Of a stretch of DNA of 64,000 bases, positions 26,077 through 33,521 are shown one piece after another (the first letter of the stretch is position 1; each line of letters starts with the position of its first letter). The notes beneath the pieces were generated by a model. It saw nothing but the letters and a program-made list of their open reading frames with translations. It made no database searches and had not been told where the DNA came from. Origin of the DNA: Streptomyces amritsarensis (lineage in GTDB: Bacteria; Actinomycetota; Actinomycetes; Streptomycetales; Streptomycetaceae); the NCBI RefSeq assembly GCF_001953875.1, contig NZ_MQUR01000004.1:62001-126000 (forward strand). The letters run 5' to 3'. The position numbers were made by a program, and so were the translations under genes.

Positions 26077-27231
26077 TCAGCCGGCGACCGCCTTGCCCCA
26101 GCTCTGGGCGAGGACACCCTTGGCCTTGGTCTGCTGGGCCTCCGTGGGGAAGGTCGGGGTGCCGCTGACCTGGGGGAGCTTGGCGGCGGCGGCCTTGTCG
26201 AGGGTGCCGGCGCCTTCCATGGCGCTCATGAGCACCGGGCGGGCGTAGCCCTTCAGCCAGAGGTTCTGGCCCTCGGGGCTGTAGAGCCACTCCTGCCACA
26301 GGCGGGCGGCCGCGGGGTGCGGGGCGTCCTTGTTGATGGCCTGGGCGTAGTACTGCGCGTACTTGCCGTCCTCGGGGACGGCGACCTTCCAGTCGACGCC
26401 CTTGCCCTTGAACTGGTCGGCGTAGCCGGCGTTCAGGTAGTCCCAGTCGATGCTGATGGGCGTCTCGCCCTTCTCGACGGTGGCCGGGGTGGACTCGACG
26501 GGCGTGTAGTTGCCGTTCTTCTTCAGCTGCCCGAAGAAGTCGATGCCGGGCTGGATGTCGTCGAGGGACCCGCCGTTGGCGAGCGCGGCCGCGTAGACGC
26601 CGCCGAAGGCGGAGCCGGACTTGGTGGGGTTGCCGTTGAGCGCGACCTGGCCCTTGTACTCGGGCTTGAGGAGGTCCTTGAAGGTGGTGGGGCAGTTCTT
26701 GACGCGGCTCGCGTCGCAGCCGATGGAGATGTAGCCGCCGTAGTCGTTGTACCAGCGTGCCTGGTCGTCCCGCTGCGCCGACGGGATGTCGCCGTAGGCG
26801 GCGACCTTGTAGGGGGCGAACAGACCCTGTTGGGCGCCGCTGACGGCGAAGGAGGTGCCGAGGTCGAGGACGTCGGGGGCGCGGTCCTGGCCCTTGCGGC
26901 TGGTGACGGCGTTGATCTCGTCCTGGCTGCTGCCGTCGGGGTTCTCCACCTCGACCTTGATGCCGTACTTCTGGGTGAAGCCGTCGATGAGGGCACCGTA
27001 GTTGGCCCAGTCGCGGGGCAGGGCCATCGCGTGCAGGACGCCCTCCTTCTTGGCGGCCTCGACGAGGGCGTCCATGCCGCCGAAGTCCGCCGCGGAGGTG
27101 GCGGTGGCGGCGTCCTTGCCGGTGGCGGTCTTGTTGTCGGCCTTCTCGGGGGCAGCGCCGCAGGCGGTGAGGGCGAGGGCGGCGACGACGGCGAGGCAGC
27201 CGGCGAGGGCGGCGTTTCTCGGCAGGGGCAC
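26077..27231 (-). CDS. ABC transporter substrate-binding lipoprotein
   Basis: 384 residues. The N-terminus has a lipoprotein signal (LAVVAALALTACG, Cys near residue 24), so the mature protein is membrane-anchored outside. The body is a type II periplasmic-binding fold of the iron/thiamine/2-aminoethylphosphonate class: LVEAAKKEGVLHAMALPRDW, VENPDGSSQDEINAV and YGGYISIGCD. GTG at 27231 follows GGAGAGA and directly precedes the signal; longer frames to 27420 are untranslated leader. Phosphonate or phosphodiester binding is suggested by the downstream phosphatase fusion and GntR partner, not proven. Confidence 0.9.
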   Translation of the reverse strand: MPLPRNAALAGCLAVVAALALTACGAAPEKADNKTATGKDAATATSAADFGGMDALVEAAKKEGVLHAMALPRDWANYGALIDGFTQKYGIKVEVENPDGSSQDEINAVTSRKGQDRAPDVLDLGTSFAVSGAQQGLFAPYKVAAYGDIPSAQRDDQARWYNDYGGYISIGCDASRVKNCPTTFKDLLKPEYKGQVALNGNPTKSGSAFGGVYAAALANGGSLDDIQPGIDFFGQLKKNGNYTPVESTPATVEKGETPISIDWDYLNAGYADQFKGKGVDWKVAVPEDGKYAQYYAQAINKDAPHPAAARLWQEWLYSPEGQNLWLKGYARPVLMSAMEGAGTLDKAAAAKLPQVSGTPTFPTEAQQTKAKGVLAQSWGKAVAG

Positions 27232-27308
27232 GGTCTCTCCAGGGAGGTTGCGCGAGGAGCGCGGGGAGGGGTGGGAGGGGTACGGCGGACTCGAAGACTC
27301 CGAGACCA

Positions 27309-27324
27309 ACTTGTCTGAACAAGT
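27309..27324. promoter_or_regulatory. GntR/HutC-type palindrome between importer operon and regulator
   Basis: ACTTGTCTGAACAAGT has 6-bp perfect arms and the same 16-bp spacing as known HutC-subfamily sites such as the DasR element (ACTGGTCTAGACCAGT, from general knowledge). It lies 78 bp upstream of the binding-protein start. Two further small hairpins follow: GGCCT-CAGT-AGGCC (27326-27339) and CCTTCCG-GTAAA-CGGAAGG (27352-27370). Confidence 0.6.
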
Positions 27325-27498
27325 CGGCCTCAGTAGGCCTGGCATCCATGACCTTCCGGTAAACGGAAGGCGACGGATTCCAGCCAATAACCTGGACAAT
27401 CTTCCCTCGTTTCGGTCCACGCGGCCCTGCGCTTACGCTTGACGAGGCACGCGCCTTGCGCACAGTCAGCGTTCATGACGAGGGACGGAGCACAGCCG

Positions 27499-28254
27499 AT
27501 GACGGCCCGGCACGAGGAGATCGCCGAGGAACTGCGGCGGGCGATCGACCGCGAGGAGTACGCGGTGGGGGCGCTCCTGCCCGCCGAGACGGAGCTGGCG
27601 GCGCGCTTCGGGGTCTCCCGCGGCACCGTCCGCCAGGCCGTGCTCGCCCTGACCGCCGAGGGCCTGATCGGATCCCGCCAGGGCGCCCGGCGCGTGGTGC
27701 TGGCCAGCCGCCGCAGCCAGAGCTTCGCCGAGCTGCGCAGCTTCGCCCAGTGGGCGGCGGCCATGGGCCGCACGGCGACCGGCCGGGTGGTGTCGTCGCA
27801 ATACCGGCCGGCCACCGACCGGGACACCATGTGGCTCCAGGTGGAGCCCGGCGCGCCCGTGCTGCACGTGCTGCGCGTACGCGGGCTGGACGACGAGCCC
27901 GTCCTGCTGGAGCGCACCGTGTACGCCGACTGGATCGCCCCGGCGGTGGAGCACATCGAGCCGGACTGCCCGTCGGTGACGCAGCGCCTGCTGGACGACA
28001 CGGGGCTGGTGTTCGCGTACGGGGAGCACCTCATCGACGCGGTCGCGGCGGGGGCCCGGGACGCCGAGCTCCTCGAAGTGCGGCGCACCAGCCCGCTGTT
28101 GCGGGTGCGCCGCATGACGACCACACGCGACGGCCGGCCGGTCGAATGGTCCGACGACCGCTACCGCTCGGACGCGGTGGGCTTCAGCGTGCACAACTCG
28201 ATCGGCAGCAACGCCCTGGCCCGCCGCACGGGCCCGGCCCTCGACGAGGCCTGA
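27499..28254 (+). CDS. GntR family (HutC/UTRA) transcriptional regulator
   Basis: About 251 residues. The N-terminal winged HTH has LLPAETELAARFGVSRGTVRQAVLALTAEGLI, typical of GntR; the C-terminal UTRA ligand domain runs from about residue 90 (VVSSQYRPATDRD) to LLRVRRMTTTRDGRPVEWSDDRYRSD. ATG at 27499 (MTARHEEIA) is preferred because GGAG lies about 10 nt upstream; an in-frame ATG is also present at 27475. It is divergent from the ABC importer, and a palindrome typical of its subfamily lies between. It probably represses the operon until the imported solute or its phosphorylated form binds. Confidence 0.92.
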   Translation: MTARHEEIAEELRRAIDREEYAVGALLPAETELAARFGVSRGTVRQAVLALTAEGLIGSRQGARRVVLASRRSQSFAELRSFAQWAAAMGRTATGRVVSSQYRPATDRDTMWLQVEPGAPVLHVLRVRGLDDEPVLLERTVYADWIAPAVEHIEPDCPSVTQRLLDDTGLVFAYGEHLIDAVAAGARDAELLEVRRTSPLLRVRRMTTTRDGRPVEWSDDRYRSDAVGFSVHNSIGSNALARRTGPALDEA

Positions 28255-28271
28255 GCGCCGCCGCCTGCGGT

Positions 28272-28520
28272 TCAGGCCGGGGTGAGGGCGGCCGCACCGA
28301 AGGAGACGTCGAAGCGGTCGCACCAGATGCTGACGCCGGTGCAGTCGGCGAGGTTCACGTCCGCCGGGATCGGGTAGTTCTGGTCGCCCTTGTTGCCCTT
28401 GTTGCCTTGTTGCCCTTGAGCTCGCCGAGGCTGACGTGCCTGCCGTCGTCGAAGACGCGTCAGCCCGCCGCGCCCTCCTCCACCGGGGCGCCGGTCAGCC
28501 ACACCCTGCGCGCCGGCCGC
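28272..28520 (-). pseudogene. decayed DM13-domain protein, 3' remnant
   Basis: Read on the minus strand, this gives RRVWLTGAPVEEGAAG, then TGA (28460-28462) where family members have Trp, then RVFDDGRHVSLGELKGN. A one-base loss in a 9-bp repeat (near 28405-28406) shifts the frame to GNKGDQNYPIPADVNL, CTGVSIWCDRFDVSFGAA and a normal stop. This is the C-terminal half of an electron-transfer DM13 domain, with its WC-containing motif intact. The N-terminal signal/membrane region and first half of the domain are gone. The three defects show a dead gene. Confidence 0.8.
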
Positions 28521-28589
28521 TGCTGATCGCCGCGGCGGCCTTCGTCGTTCGGCACGCGGTGCACCGTCCACGGGACGGCGAACCCTACG

Positions 28590-29624
28590 ATGTCCGTCAT
28601 GCCCGGTACGCTCGCCTTCGATCCGCACGTCCCATCCGTCGGCGCAGGGCTGCGGTCGGGAGCCCGGCTGGTGATCTGCGGCGCGGTGCCCTGGTACCTG
28701 TGCCTGTGGTGGGGCACGAGCACCGCACCTGTGCCCGCCGCCCTGCCCGCCGTCCTGATCCTGCGTGAGGACGTGTACGCGGCGCCGCGCCTGGCGTGGG
28801 AACGCCTCCTGGGCGTCTTCGCGGGGGTGGTGCTCAGCACGCTCCTCCTGGGCCGGCTGCCGGCGTCGTCCCTGTCCTTCCTCGCCGTGCTCGTGTTCGG
28901 GTGCGCCGGCATGTACCTGCTGGGGCGGCCCGGCTCCCCGAACCAGCAGGTCCTGATCACCGCGCTGATGATCTACGCCACCGCCCTTCCCGGGTACCCC
29001 TGGGCCCGCCTGGCGGAGACCCTGGTCGGCATCGCCGTGGTGGTGCTGCTCGGACCGCTGCTGTGGCCGCCGGACCCCTACCGGTCGGCCGCGGAGGGCC
29101 TGGACGCGTACCGGGCCGGGATCGTGCGCCTCCTTGACGCGGTGGCCGGCCGGCTCGCCCGCGGCGGGCCTCCCGCCGCCCCGGATCCGCTGCCCGAGGG
29201 GGCGCGGCTGTGGCTGCGGCCGCCGGCCTGCCGGGCCGCCTTCGACCGGGCCGCGCACCGCCGGCGGACCCGCACGCCGCCGCAGGGGCTCGACGGGCGG
29301 CTGGAGCTAGCGGCCCGCAGCGCCGTGACCCTCCAGTGCTTCACGCAGGAGCTCCAGGTGCGGGCTCGCGGCCCGGCCCCGGACCGTTCCGCGGTGCCCG
29401 CTCCCGATCCCGCGCTGCGCGACATCGCCCCGCTGGTGCGGTCGACCGCGCTGGCCCTGGACGCGGCCCTGCGGGGCGAGGAGTTCGCCGCGGAGCTCGA
29501 CCGGGCCCGCGGCCTCGACCTCGCCCACCGATCGGCCCACCCCACCCGGCACGACGCGGTCCTGCGGGCCGGCCTGCACCTGACGCACGAGGCGCTCGGC
29601 GACCACCTCGCGGCCCGCCGCTGA
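28590..29624 (+). CDS. FUSC/aromatic-acid-exporter-like membrane protein
   Basis: 344 residues. The N-terminal half has about six hydrophobic segments (LVICGAVPWYLCLWWG, GVFAGVVLSTLLLG, FLAVLVFGCAGMYLLG, IAVVVLLGPLLW) with the FUSC-type pattern LREDVYAAPRLAWERLLG. The C-terminal half is soluble, helical and Arg/Ala-rich. This resembles the half-size FUSC/ArAE proteins of actinomycetes. Expected in the cytoplasmic membrane exporting small aromatic compounds; the substrate is unknown. The start is either 28590 or ATG 28599. Its promoter lies next to the 5' limit of the DM13 remnant. Confidence 0.8.
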   Translation: MSVMPGTLAFDPHVPSVGAGLRSGARLVICGAVPWYLCLWWGTSTAPVPAALPAVLILREDVYAAPRLAWERLLGVFAGVVLSTLLLGRLPASSLSFLAVLVFGCAGMYLLGRPGSPNQQVLITALMIYATALPGYPWARLAETLVGIAVVVLLGPLLWPPDPYRSAAEGLDAYRAGIVRLLDAVAGRLARGGPPAAPDPLPEGARLWLRPPACRAAFDRAAHRRRTRTPPQGLDGRLELAARSAVTLQCFTQELQVRARGPAPDRSAVPAPDPALRDIAPLVRSTALALDAALRGEEFAAELDRARGLDLAHRSAHPTRHDAVLRAGLHLTHEALGDHLAARR

Positions 29625-29756
29625 CGGCGGCGGGCCCGGGCCGGGACCGACCGCGGCAGCAGCGTGACGGACAAGCCGACCGGCCGTCGCGGCACCTCCC
29701 CTCCCGCACCCTCACCGGGCCAGAACCCGTAATGTGCGCCTGGCAGGATGCCTGGC

Positions 29757-30290
29757 ATGAGGCCGACATCGGAGTTGACACAGAGGACCCTGACCGCACG
29801 CGGCTTTAGCGGCTTCGTGCCGTTCCGTGACCTGCCCGGCAGCAACGTCCCCACCGGGCACGGAATCTACGTGGTGATCCGCACGGACACCTCGCCCCCG
29901 TCGTTCCTCCCCATCAGCCCTGCCGGGCACCTCAAGGGCCGCGACCCGTCCGTGACGGCGGGCAAGCTCGGCGATGCCTGGGTGGACGGGGCGACGGTCG
30001 TGTACATCGGCAAGGCCGCGGGGCAGCACGGCCTGCATCGGCGGCTTGCCGACTACCGCCGCCACGGCACCGGTCTGCCGGCCGGCCATTGGGGCGGACG
30101 CTACATCTGGCAACTGGCCGACTCGGCCGCACTGCTCGTCGCCTGGCGGCCGATGACCGAGGACGATCCGGGTGAGGCCGAGCAGGACCTGATCGACGAG
30201 TTCAAAGAACTCCACGGAGGAGCTCTGCCCTTCGCCAACATCAGGAACAACGCCCGAAAGGCTCCGGAGACGGACAGCAGCGTCGGCTGA
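29757..30290 (+). CDS. GIY-YIG-like nuclease superfamily protein
   Basis: About 177 residues. Motif order matches a GIY-YIG fold: GHGIYVVIR (GIY strand, near residue 35), VVYIGKAAG (YIG strand, near residue 82), an Arg in [12 protein letters not shown], a Glu in [10 protein letters not shown] and an Asn in FANIRNN. An extra segment ([12 protein letters not shown]) separates the first two strands. It is a single compact domain without a signal peptide, so cytoplasmic. ATG at 29757 follows AGGA; ATG at 29748 is possible. It may be a nuclease or only share the fold; no restriction or repair partner is adjacent. Confidence 0.75.
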   Translation: MRPTSELTQRTLTARGFSGFVPFRDLPGSNVPTGHGIYVVIRTDTSPPSFLPISPAGHLKGRDPSVTAGKLGDAWVDGATVVYIGKAAGQHGLHRRLADYRRHGTGLPAGHWGGRYIWQLADSAALLVAWRPMTEDDPGEAEQDLIDEFKELHGGALPFANIRNNARKAPETDSSVG

Positions 30291-30441
30291 CCCCGGGCGG
30301 TGCCGGGCGGGCGCTGCTGCTGGGTGGCGCAGTGGATCCCACCCCCGCCGGCGCCGAAGCGGTCGATGTTGAGGAGTCAAGGCTTGAGCGGCGAGAAGGG
30401 GGCCGGGGTGGTCGCTCGAGAAGGTGGTGCCTCATGGCATT

Positions 30442-30488
30442 GACTGAAAATTCAGTCGATAGAGGAGGCTGTGAAAAGGACTGGCTAG
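30442..30488 (+). promoter_or_regulatory. TetR-type palindrome followed by an orphan ribosome-binding site and start
   Basis: GACTGAA-AA-TTCAGTC (30442-30457) matches the palindrome upstream of the nearby TetR gene. It is followed by AGAGGAGG (30461-30468) and GTG at 30471, but the frame is only GTG AAA AGG ACT GGC TAG. The arrangement looks like an intact operator and translation start whose gene has been deleted or truncated. Confidence 0.65.
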
Positions 30489-30534
30489 GGACGGATGGGG
30501 TTCGGCCGCGCTGCGGGCGGCGGCGGGCCGGCGG

Positions 30535-31116
30535 TCAGCCCTGGCGCAGGCCGGCCAGTTCGGCGTCGATGGCACCGCGCATGAGCTCCCGCGCATGACC
30601 GATCCTGATGCCGCCGCTGAGCCAGCGCATGCTGAGCCCCTCGAGCAGGGCGGTGAGCCGCTCGGCCGCGGCGGCGAGCGACGACGCGGGCGCCATCGGG
30701 TGGACCTGGCCCAACAGCGCGGCAACCTCCTGGACCCACACGAGGGTGGCCCTGGCCAGGTCCTCGCGCAGCACCTCGTCGAAGACGGCGCTCGCCCGCA
30801 GTTCACCCCAGGCCGAGCTGTTCTCCCGTACCTCCACGGTGTCCTGGAGCTCCAGGAGCAGGGTCTCCTCCAGCTCCTCCCGGGGGGTGAGCGGCGGGTC
30901 GTCCGGGTCGCGGTCCGTGGTGTAGCGCTCGGCACGGTCGTTGATGAACTCGAGGGTCTGGCGCAGGACCCCCGTGCGGTCCTTGAAGTGGTAGTAGATC
31001 AGGGCGGTCGACACGCCCGCCTCGGCCGCGAGTTCCTCCACGCGCAGCCCGCGGACCCCGCGCCGGGCGATCACCCGGGCGGCCGCTTCCAGGATCTGAG
31101 TGCTGCGAGACGCCAT
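30535..31116 (-). CDS. TetR family transcriptional regulator
   Basis: 193 residues. HTH: ILEAAARVIARRGVRGLRVEELAAEAGVSTALIYYHFKDRTGVL (positions ~7-50), a classical TetR_N. The C-terminal ligand domain contains ELLLELQDTVEVRENS and WVQEVAALLGQV and resembles BetI/TetR_C_6-type regulators. ATG at 31116 (MASRSTQ) is used; upstream extension to 31299 crosses the operator. It is divergent from an agmatine-deiminase-like gene, with a 16-bp perfect palindrome between. A second copy of the palindrome lies past its 3' end. Confidence 0.92.
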   Translation of the reverse strand: MASRSTQILEAAARVIARRGVRGLRVEELAAEAGVSTALIYYHFKDRTGVLRQTLEFINDRAERYTTDRDPDDPPLTPREELEETLLLELQDTVEVRENSSAWGELRASAVFDEVLREDLARATLVWVQEVAALLGQVHPMAPASSLAAAAERLTALLEGLSMRWLSGGIRIGHARELMRGAIDAELAGLRQG

Positions 31117-31176
31117 GGACCGCACCTTACCGGGGCGTTCCGGTGCGGGAGTATGCGGCCCGGCGCCGGACGAATT

Positions 31177-31192
31177 GACTGAAATTTCAGTC
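31177..31192. promoter_or_regulatory. 16-bp perfect palindrome, probable TetR operator
   Basis: GACTGAAATTTCAGTC is a perfect palindrome 61 bp upstream of the TetR start and 167 bp upstream of the deiminase start. A near-identical site (GACTGAA-AA-TTCAGTC) occurs at 30442-30457. Two matching sites flanking one TetR gene make it the obvious binding protein. Confidence 0.8.
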
Positions 31193-31358
31193 AGTGGCAC
31201 AGTGGCGACACGAGGCCGCATCACTTCTCCGTACAGAGCGGCCGTTCGCGGCGCGCAGCGCGCACCCTTGTCCGTAGGGACCGGTTTGTCGGCCTTCATG
31301 ACACTCGCGCCCGCCCTGGCCGGAGCCCCTTCCGCCAGCCCACGATCGGAGTCCCCCC

Positions 31359-32516
31359 GTGTCCTTCCTTCCCCCCACCCGCCGGACCGTCCTTCGCGCC
31401 GTCGCCGGAATCGGCGCGGTCGTCGCCGGCGCCTCGGCCTGCGGACCCTCGGCGTCCGGAGTGCAGCCCGAGGCCACGAAGGGGTCGGCCCCCGCGGCCG
31501 ACGGGCGCCGCCTCGGCGCCGAGTGGGAGAGCCATACCCGCACCTTCATGGCCTGGCCCGCCCTGGCCGCCGGAGTGTGGGAGGAGGACCTGCGCCACGT
31601 ACGCGAGGACATCGCGCGGATCGCGCGGGCCGTCGGCCGGTACGAGCCCGTCGTCATGATGGCCCGCCCCGACCAGGTGGCCGCAGCCCAGCGGGCCTGC
31701 GGCAACGACGTGGAGGTCATCCCGCTCGCGGTGGACGACCTGTGGGCCCGCGACACCGTCCCCGTCTTCGTGGAGGAGGGCGGCAAGGTCGTCGGCGTCG
31801 ACTTCAACTTCAACGGCTGGGGCAACAAGCAGGAGCACGAGAACGACGGGGCGGTCGCCCGCGCCGTGCTCCAGAGGTACAAGATCCCCCGGGTCCAGGC
31901 GCCGCTGGTCGCCGAGGGCGGCTCCTTCGAGACGGACGGCGAGGGCACCCTGCTGGTCACCGAGAGCTCGATCGTCAACGACAACCGCAACCGGGGCAAG
32001 AACCGGGAGGCGATCGAGGCGGAGCTCAAGCAGACCCTGGGCGTCCGGAAGGTCGTCTGGCTGGCCGGCGTCCGCGGCGAGGACATCACCGACGCCCATG
32101 TGGACAGCCTCGTACGCTTCGCCGCCCCCGGGGTCGTCCTGCTGGACCGCGCCCACCCCAGCACCCCGGCCGACTCGTGGTCGCGCTCCGCCGACCAGGC
32201 GAAGTCCGTCCTGTCGAAGGCGACGGACGCCCGCGGCCGGCGCTTCGAGGTCATCGACCTGCCGCAGCCCGACCTGAACAGGATCACCGGCGAGGGCGAC
32301 GACTTCGTGTCGACCTACGCCAACTTCTACATCGCGAACGACGCCGTCTTCATGCCGAAGTTCGGCGACCGCAAGGCGGACGACCGGGCCCGCGGCATCC
32401 TTCAGGAGCATTTCCCCCAGCGGGACATCGTGCCGGTCGCCATCGACACGATCGCCTCGGGCGGCGGCGGCATCCACTGCTCGACACACGACCAGCCGGG
32501 AAAGCCCGCCGCCTGA
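31359..32516 (+). CDS. exported agmatine deiminase / peptidylarginine-deiminase family lipoprotein
   Basis: 385 residues. The N-terminus has a Tat-like twin Arg (TRRTVLRAV) and a lipobox (GASAC), so it is probably folded in the cytoplasm, exported by Tat and lipid-anchored. The catalytic domain is of the Porphyromonas-type PAD/agmatine deiminase family: WPALAAGVWEED, VDDLWARDTVPVF, FNFNGWGNKQ, EGGSFETDGEGTLL, and the active-site Cys in GGGGIHCSTHDQP. These enzymes hydrolyse guanidino groups to ureido groups plus ammonia (agmatine to N-carbamoylputrescine). GTG at 31359 follows GGAG. Control by the divergent TetR is likely. Export is unusual for agmatine deiminase. Confidence 0.9.
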   Translation: MSFLPPTRRTVLRAVAGIGAVVAGASACGPSASGVQPEATKGSAPAADGRRLGAEWESHTRTFMAWPALAAGVWEEDLRHVREDIARIARAVGRYEPVVMMARPDQVAAAQRACGNDVEVIPLAVDDLWARDTVPVFVEEGGKVVGVDFNFNGWGNKQEHENDGAVARAVLQRYKIPRVQAPLVAEGGSFETDGEGTLLVTESSIVNDNRNRGKNREAIEAELKQTLGVRKVVWLAGVRGEDITDAHVDSLVRFAAPGVVLLDRAHPSTPADSWSRSADQAKSVLSKATDARGRRFEVIDLPQPDLNRITGEGDDFVSTYANFYIANDAVFMPKFGDRKADDRARGILQEHFPQRDIVPVAIDTIASGGGGIHCSTHDQPGKPAA

Positions 32517-32548
32517 GCGGGACTATGCCGGGGCGTTACCGTGGCCGT

Positions 32549-32980
32549 ATGGAACAGCGCATCAGCCTGGTCACCCTGGGGGTCGCGGACCTCGCCCGCG
32601 CCAAGAGCTTCTACACGGCGCTCGGCTGGCGCGGCACCGAGGTCGAGGAGACGGTCTTCCATCAGGCGGGCGGCCTGGCCCTCGTCCTGTGGGACCGCCG
32701 GAAGCTGGCCGCGGACTGCGGCCTCCCGGACACCCCGGCGGCCGGCTTCGGCGGCATCGCCCTGGCCCACAACGTGCGCACCGACGCCGAGGTGGACGCC
32801 GTCCTCGACGCGGCCGCGGCGGCCGGCGGGACCGTCACCCGGCCGGCCGCCGTCAACGCGATCGGCTTCTACTCGGGCGTCTTCACCGACCCCGACGGCC
32901 ACGCCTGGGAGATCGCCCACAACCCCGGCTTCACCCTGACCGGGGACGGCTCCCTCGTCCTGCCCGACTTCGGCGGCTGA
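32549..32980 (+). CDS. VOC superfamily (glyoxalase-like) protein
   Basis: 143 residues with two beta-alpha-beta-beta-beta halves: ISLVTLGVADLARAKSFYTALGW at the start, and FYSGVFTDPDGHAWEIAHNPGF at the end, where Asp-Pro-Asp-Gly-His and Glu are typical VOC metal-site residues. A small soluble enzyme or binding protein; the ligand is unknown. It lies 32 bp after the deiminase. The ATG is preceded by a short TACCGT..ATG arrangement rather than a ribosome-binding site, suggesting a leaderless message. Confidence 0.88.
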   Translation: MEQRISLVTLGVADLARAKSFYTALGWRGTEVEETVFHQAGGLALVLWDRRKLAADCGLPDTPAAGFGGIALAHNVRTDAEVDAVLDAAAAAGGTVTRPAAVNAIGFYSGVFTDPDGHAWEIAHNPGFTLTGDGSLVLPDFGG

Positions 32981-33521
32981 GGGCGCGGCCGCGCGCTCGA
33001 CGAGGTCCGCGGCCTCCTCGCATGCGCGGGAGCAGTGGTGCGGGTGGCCGAGCCGGAACAGGTGCTCGTCCGGGGGGGGTCGGGCCGGTGGCGCCAGGAC
33101 CGCCGTCCAGCCCGGAACCGGGCCGGCGGTGCCTGCCGGATGTGCGCACCGGGGCAGTGAAGTCCCCGGCCGCCTTGCCGACGTCAGCCCGGGCGCCTGC
33201 GGCGTGACGTGACGGCCGTGGGCGGGCGTCCGGCACAACGTCCGCCGCCGACTGGGCTCTTGTGCCGGGCGCAGGCTCGGGCGCGGGCGCGGGCCATGGC
33301 GCGGGGGCGGGCCGTCGGGCCGAGGCGCGGTGGCCCCGTGCGGGGTCATACTCCTTCCTGCCGGGCCGAGTTGGGGCGATTGCCCGACTCGTCCCTGTGT
33401 TGACCCTGCGGGCTTCCTTAAGGGAACTTGAAGAACCCTCCCTGGGGGACTTTTTGGCTGGTCACCGGCCTAGGCTCAGGCGGACTCCCCTCCTCCCCTT
33501 CTCTTGCGAGGTGTTACCGGC
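32981..33521. other. 540-bp intergenic region before the CAP-protein gene
   Basis: I see no supported gene. Open frames on the minus strand continue antisense through the VOC gene and lack a start context. The last ~130 bp (33,390-33,520) is A/T-richer, contains TTGACC at about 33,401 and an interrupted TTCCTTAAGGGAA inverted repeat, and probably holds the CAP gene promoter. Confidence 0.45.

Noticed and set aside
30332..30598. 88-codon plus-strand frame between the GIY-YIG and TetR genes
   Set aside because: No codon bias or motif; the operator and ribosome-binding site inside it fit a vestigial start in another frame better.
32402..33349. 315-codon minus-strand frame after the VOC gene
   Set aside because: It continues antisense through the VOC gene and its start lies in G/C-rich non-coding DNA; a His/Cys cluster (GHPHHCSRAC) is not enough to call a gene.
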